A DNA stretch of 64,000 nt from Omphiscola glabra (Eukaryota; Mollusca; Gastropoda; Lymnaeidae): positions 7,835,012 to 7,899,011 of the forward strand of contig OZ024809.1 in the NCBI GenBank assembly GCA_964017045.1. The letters are read 5' to 3'. Position numbers and translations under genes: made by a program. The notes under the pieces were generated by a model. The model searched no databases. It was given only the letters and a program-made list of their open reading frames with translations, and was not told the origin of the DNA. Below, one piece after another: positions 61,950-64,000 of this stretch (position 1 is the first letter of the stretch; each line of letters begins with the position of its first letter).

Positions 61950-63200
61950 TTTAAAGAGATAGAGAGAGTGAGTGAGAGAGTGAGTGAGTGAGAAAGAGAG
62001 AGAGAGAGAGTGGGAGTGAGATAGAGACTGAGAGAGAGACTGAGTGAGAGTGACTGAGTGAGAGAGTGAGAGAGACGTAGAGACAGAGTGAGAGAGACTA
62101 CTGAGAGAGACTGAGAGATAGAGAGAGACTGGGTGAGAGATAGAGAGTGAGATAGAGACTGAGAGAGAGAGCGTGAAAGAAAGAGAGAGGGGGGGAGAGA
62201 GTGGGTGAGCAAGAGAGAGAGAGAGAGAGAGGGGGGGTGAGAGAGACTGAGTGAGAGAGAGACTGAATGAGAGAGACAGAGAGACTGAGTGAGAGAGACA
62301 GAGAGACTGAGTGAGAGAGGCTGAGTGAGAGAGAGACTGAGTGAGAGAGGCTGAGTGAGAGAGAGACTGAGTGAGAGAGACTGAGTGAGTGAGAGAGACT
62401 GAGTGAGTGAGAGAGACTGAGTGAGAGAGACTGAGTGAGAGAGTAACTGAATGAGAGAGTGAGAGAGACATAGATACTGAGTGAGAGAGACTACTGAGAG
62501 AGACTGAGAGATAGAGAGAGACTGAGTGAGAGAGACAGAGAGGCTGAGTGAGTGAGAGAGACTGAGTGAGTGAGAGAGACTGAGTGAGTGAGAGAGACTG
62601 AGTGAGTGAGAGAGACTGAGTGAGAGAGTAACTGAATGAGAGAGTGAGAGAGACATAGATACTGAGTGAGAGAGACTACTGAGAGAGACTGAGCGATAGA
62701 GAGAGACTGAGTGAAAGAGAGAGAGATAGAGACTGAGTGAGAGAGAGAGAGTGAGAGAGATATACTGAGGGAGAGAGAGAGAGATTGGCAGAGAGAGACT
62801 GAGGGAGAGAGAGATAGTGTGAGCGAGAGAGAGACTGAGTGAGAGAGAGTGAGAGATAGAGTGAGAGAGAGACTGAGTGAGAGAGAGAGACTGAGTGAGA
62901 GAGAGAGACTGAGTGAGAGAGAGAGACTGAGTGAGAGAGAGAGACTGAGTGAGAGAGAGATACTGAGTGAGAGAGAGATACTGAGTGAGAGAGAGAGACT
63001 GAGTGAGAGAGAGAGACTGAGTGAGAGAGAGAGACTGAGTGAGAGAGAGAGACTGAGTGAGAGAGAGAGAGAGATGGCGAGAGACTGGGTGAGAGAGAGA
63101 GATGGCGAGAGGGAGAGAGACTGATTGAGATAGAGACTGGGTGAGAGAGAGAGAGACTGAGTGAGAGAGAGAGACGGTGAGAGAGAGAGAGGGGGGGGAA
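61950..63200. repeat. GA-rich minisatellite (GAGAGAGACTGAGT type)
   Basis: The 1.25-kb array mixes 14- to 20-bp units such as GAGAGAGAGACTGAGT. The absence of stops on the CT strand gives spurious frames up to 469 aa, rich in Ser and Leu. It lies in aminopeptidase intron 3. Confidence 0.95.
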
Positions 63201-63299
63201 TCACACAATTTCAATGTCTGCAGAAACAGTTGTTACAATAAAGTAGTAATACCATTTATTTAAATTTTAATATAGAATATGAATTTATGGTCAACCAAT

Positions 63300-64000
63300 A
63301 CACAGTAAGAAGGCAGGGTGGTGCTTGGAGCAGAAACAAAATGACATACAGAGTTAGCAGTAGATCAGCTACAGTACAGGGTGAGACGTAGGGTAGCACA
63401 AATTCAGTGCATGCAGGGTGGGTAGCACTAATGCACAGTGAGGCGTTTGGTTAGTACTAATACATCACTAAACATAGTCAATGTAGGGTGAGGCGCTGGG
63501 TAGCACATACATGGTGAGGCGTGGGATGGGATCAATTCGGGGTGAGAAGTGGGGTAGTACTAATACTTGTGAGGCGTGGGGCTACCAATAAAGGGTGAGG
63601 CGTGAGGCAGCACCAATACGTGGTGAGATGTGGGGTAGAAATAATGCAGGGTGGGGCGTGGAAAGCACTAATACATGTTGAGGCGTGTGTAGCACTAACA
63701 CAAGGTGAGGCCTGTGTAGCACGAATACAGAGTGAGGCGTGTGTAGCACTAATACAAGATTAGGCGTGTAGCACTAATACAAGATGAGGCGTGGGTAGCA
63801 CTAATGCAGCACCAATTTAGTAAATACATGGTGAGGCGTTGAGTAGCACCAATACAAGGCGAGGCTTTGTGTAGCACTAATGCAGGGTTAGACTGGGTAG
63901 CACCATTAAAGGGTGCGGCTTTGGGTAGCCCTAATACAGGACGAGGCTTTTGGGTAGCAAAATACTTGATGAGGCGAGGCTTTGAGTAGTACTGACCAAC
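63300..64000. repeat. Degenerate minisatellite, about 25-30 bp
   Basis: Diverged copies around GTAGCACTAATACA and GGTGAGGCGTG run off the right edge. No exon seen. Confidence 0.8.

Noticed and set aside
61805..63214. 469-codon Ser/Leu-rich minus-strand frame and related frames
   Set aside because: It is the CT strand of a GA-rich minisatellite in an aminopeptidase intron.

Overview
The window is animal nuclear DNA. It has intron-split genes with GT-AG junctions, a tRNA-derived SINE with a poly-A tail, degenerate LINEs, hAT, pogo/Tigger and foldback elements, and a very high density of minisatellites. A gastropod mollusc is the most likely source. Two SPIN-type hAT copies fit this, because SPIN is known in the pond snail Lymnaea as well as in tetrapods, but the species cannot be fixed from the sequence alone.

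Layout. (1) 230-4944, + strand: the last three exons of an unrecognised protein gene. Its first visible exon carries a 53-bp minisatellite. (2) 6641-33963, - strand: a complete eIF2A gene (translation initiation factor 2A), rebuilt here as 17 coding exons giving 574 codons plus a stop. It is convergent with gene 1. Its introns hold most of the arrays and mobile elements of the left half, including a 1.55-kb palindrome in intron 1. Introns 10 and 11 carry signatures of the minor (U12) spliceosome; one is GT-AG and the other AT-AC. (3) 34.0-40.3 kb: a transposon graveyard with a second foldback element, a nested hAT MITE and fragments of at least three LINE types. (4) 40.3-57.9 kb: almost continuous tandem arrays. 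These include a 5.3-kb 35/36-bp satellite with higher-order structure and a 53-bp satellite with a 9-unit higher-order period. (5) 57.9-59.8 kb: remnants of a hAT transposase and a LINE 3' end. (6) 60074 to beyond the right edge, + strand: the first three coding exons of an M1-family aminopeptidase (aminopeptidase N type). The last of these exons is followed by a GA-rich array and a degenerate array that run to the window end.

The three genes do not form a functional unit. eIF2A is a housekeeping translation factor and the aminopeptidase is a type II membrane ectoenzyme. The recurring theme is tandem duplication across exon/intron borders. Gene 1 has a 53-bp array with both donor-like and acceptor-like sites and a doubled acceptor, and the aminopeptidase has six tandem copies of a splice donor. 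Most long open frames outside these genes are by-products of arrays that lack stop codons.
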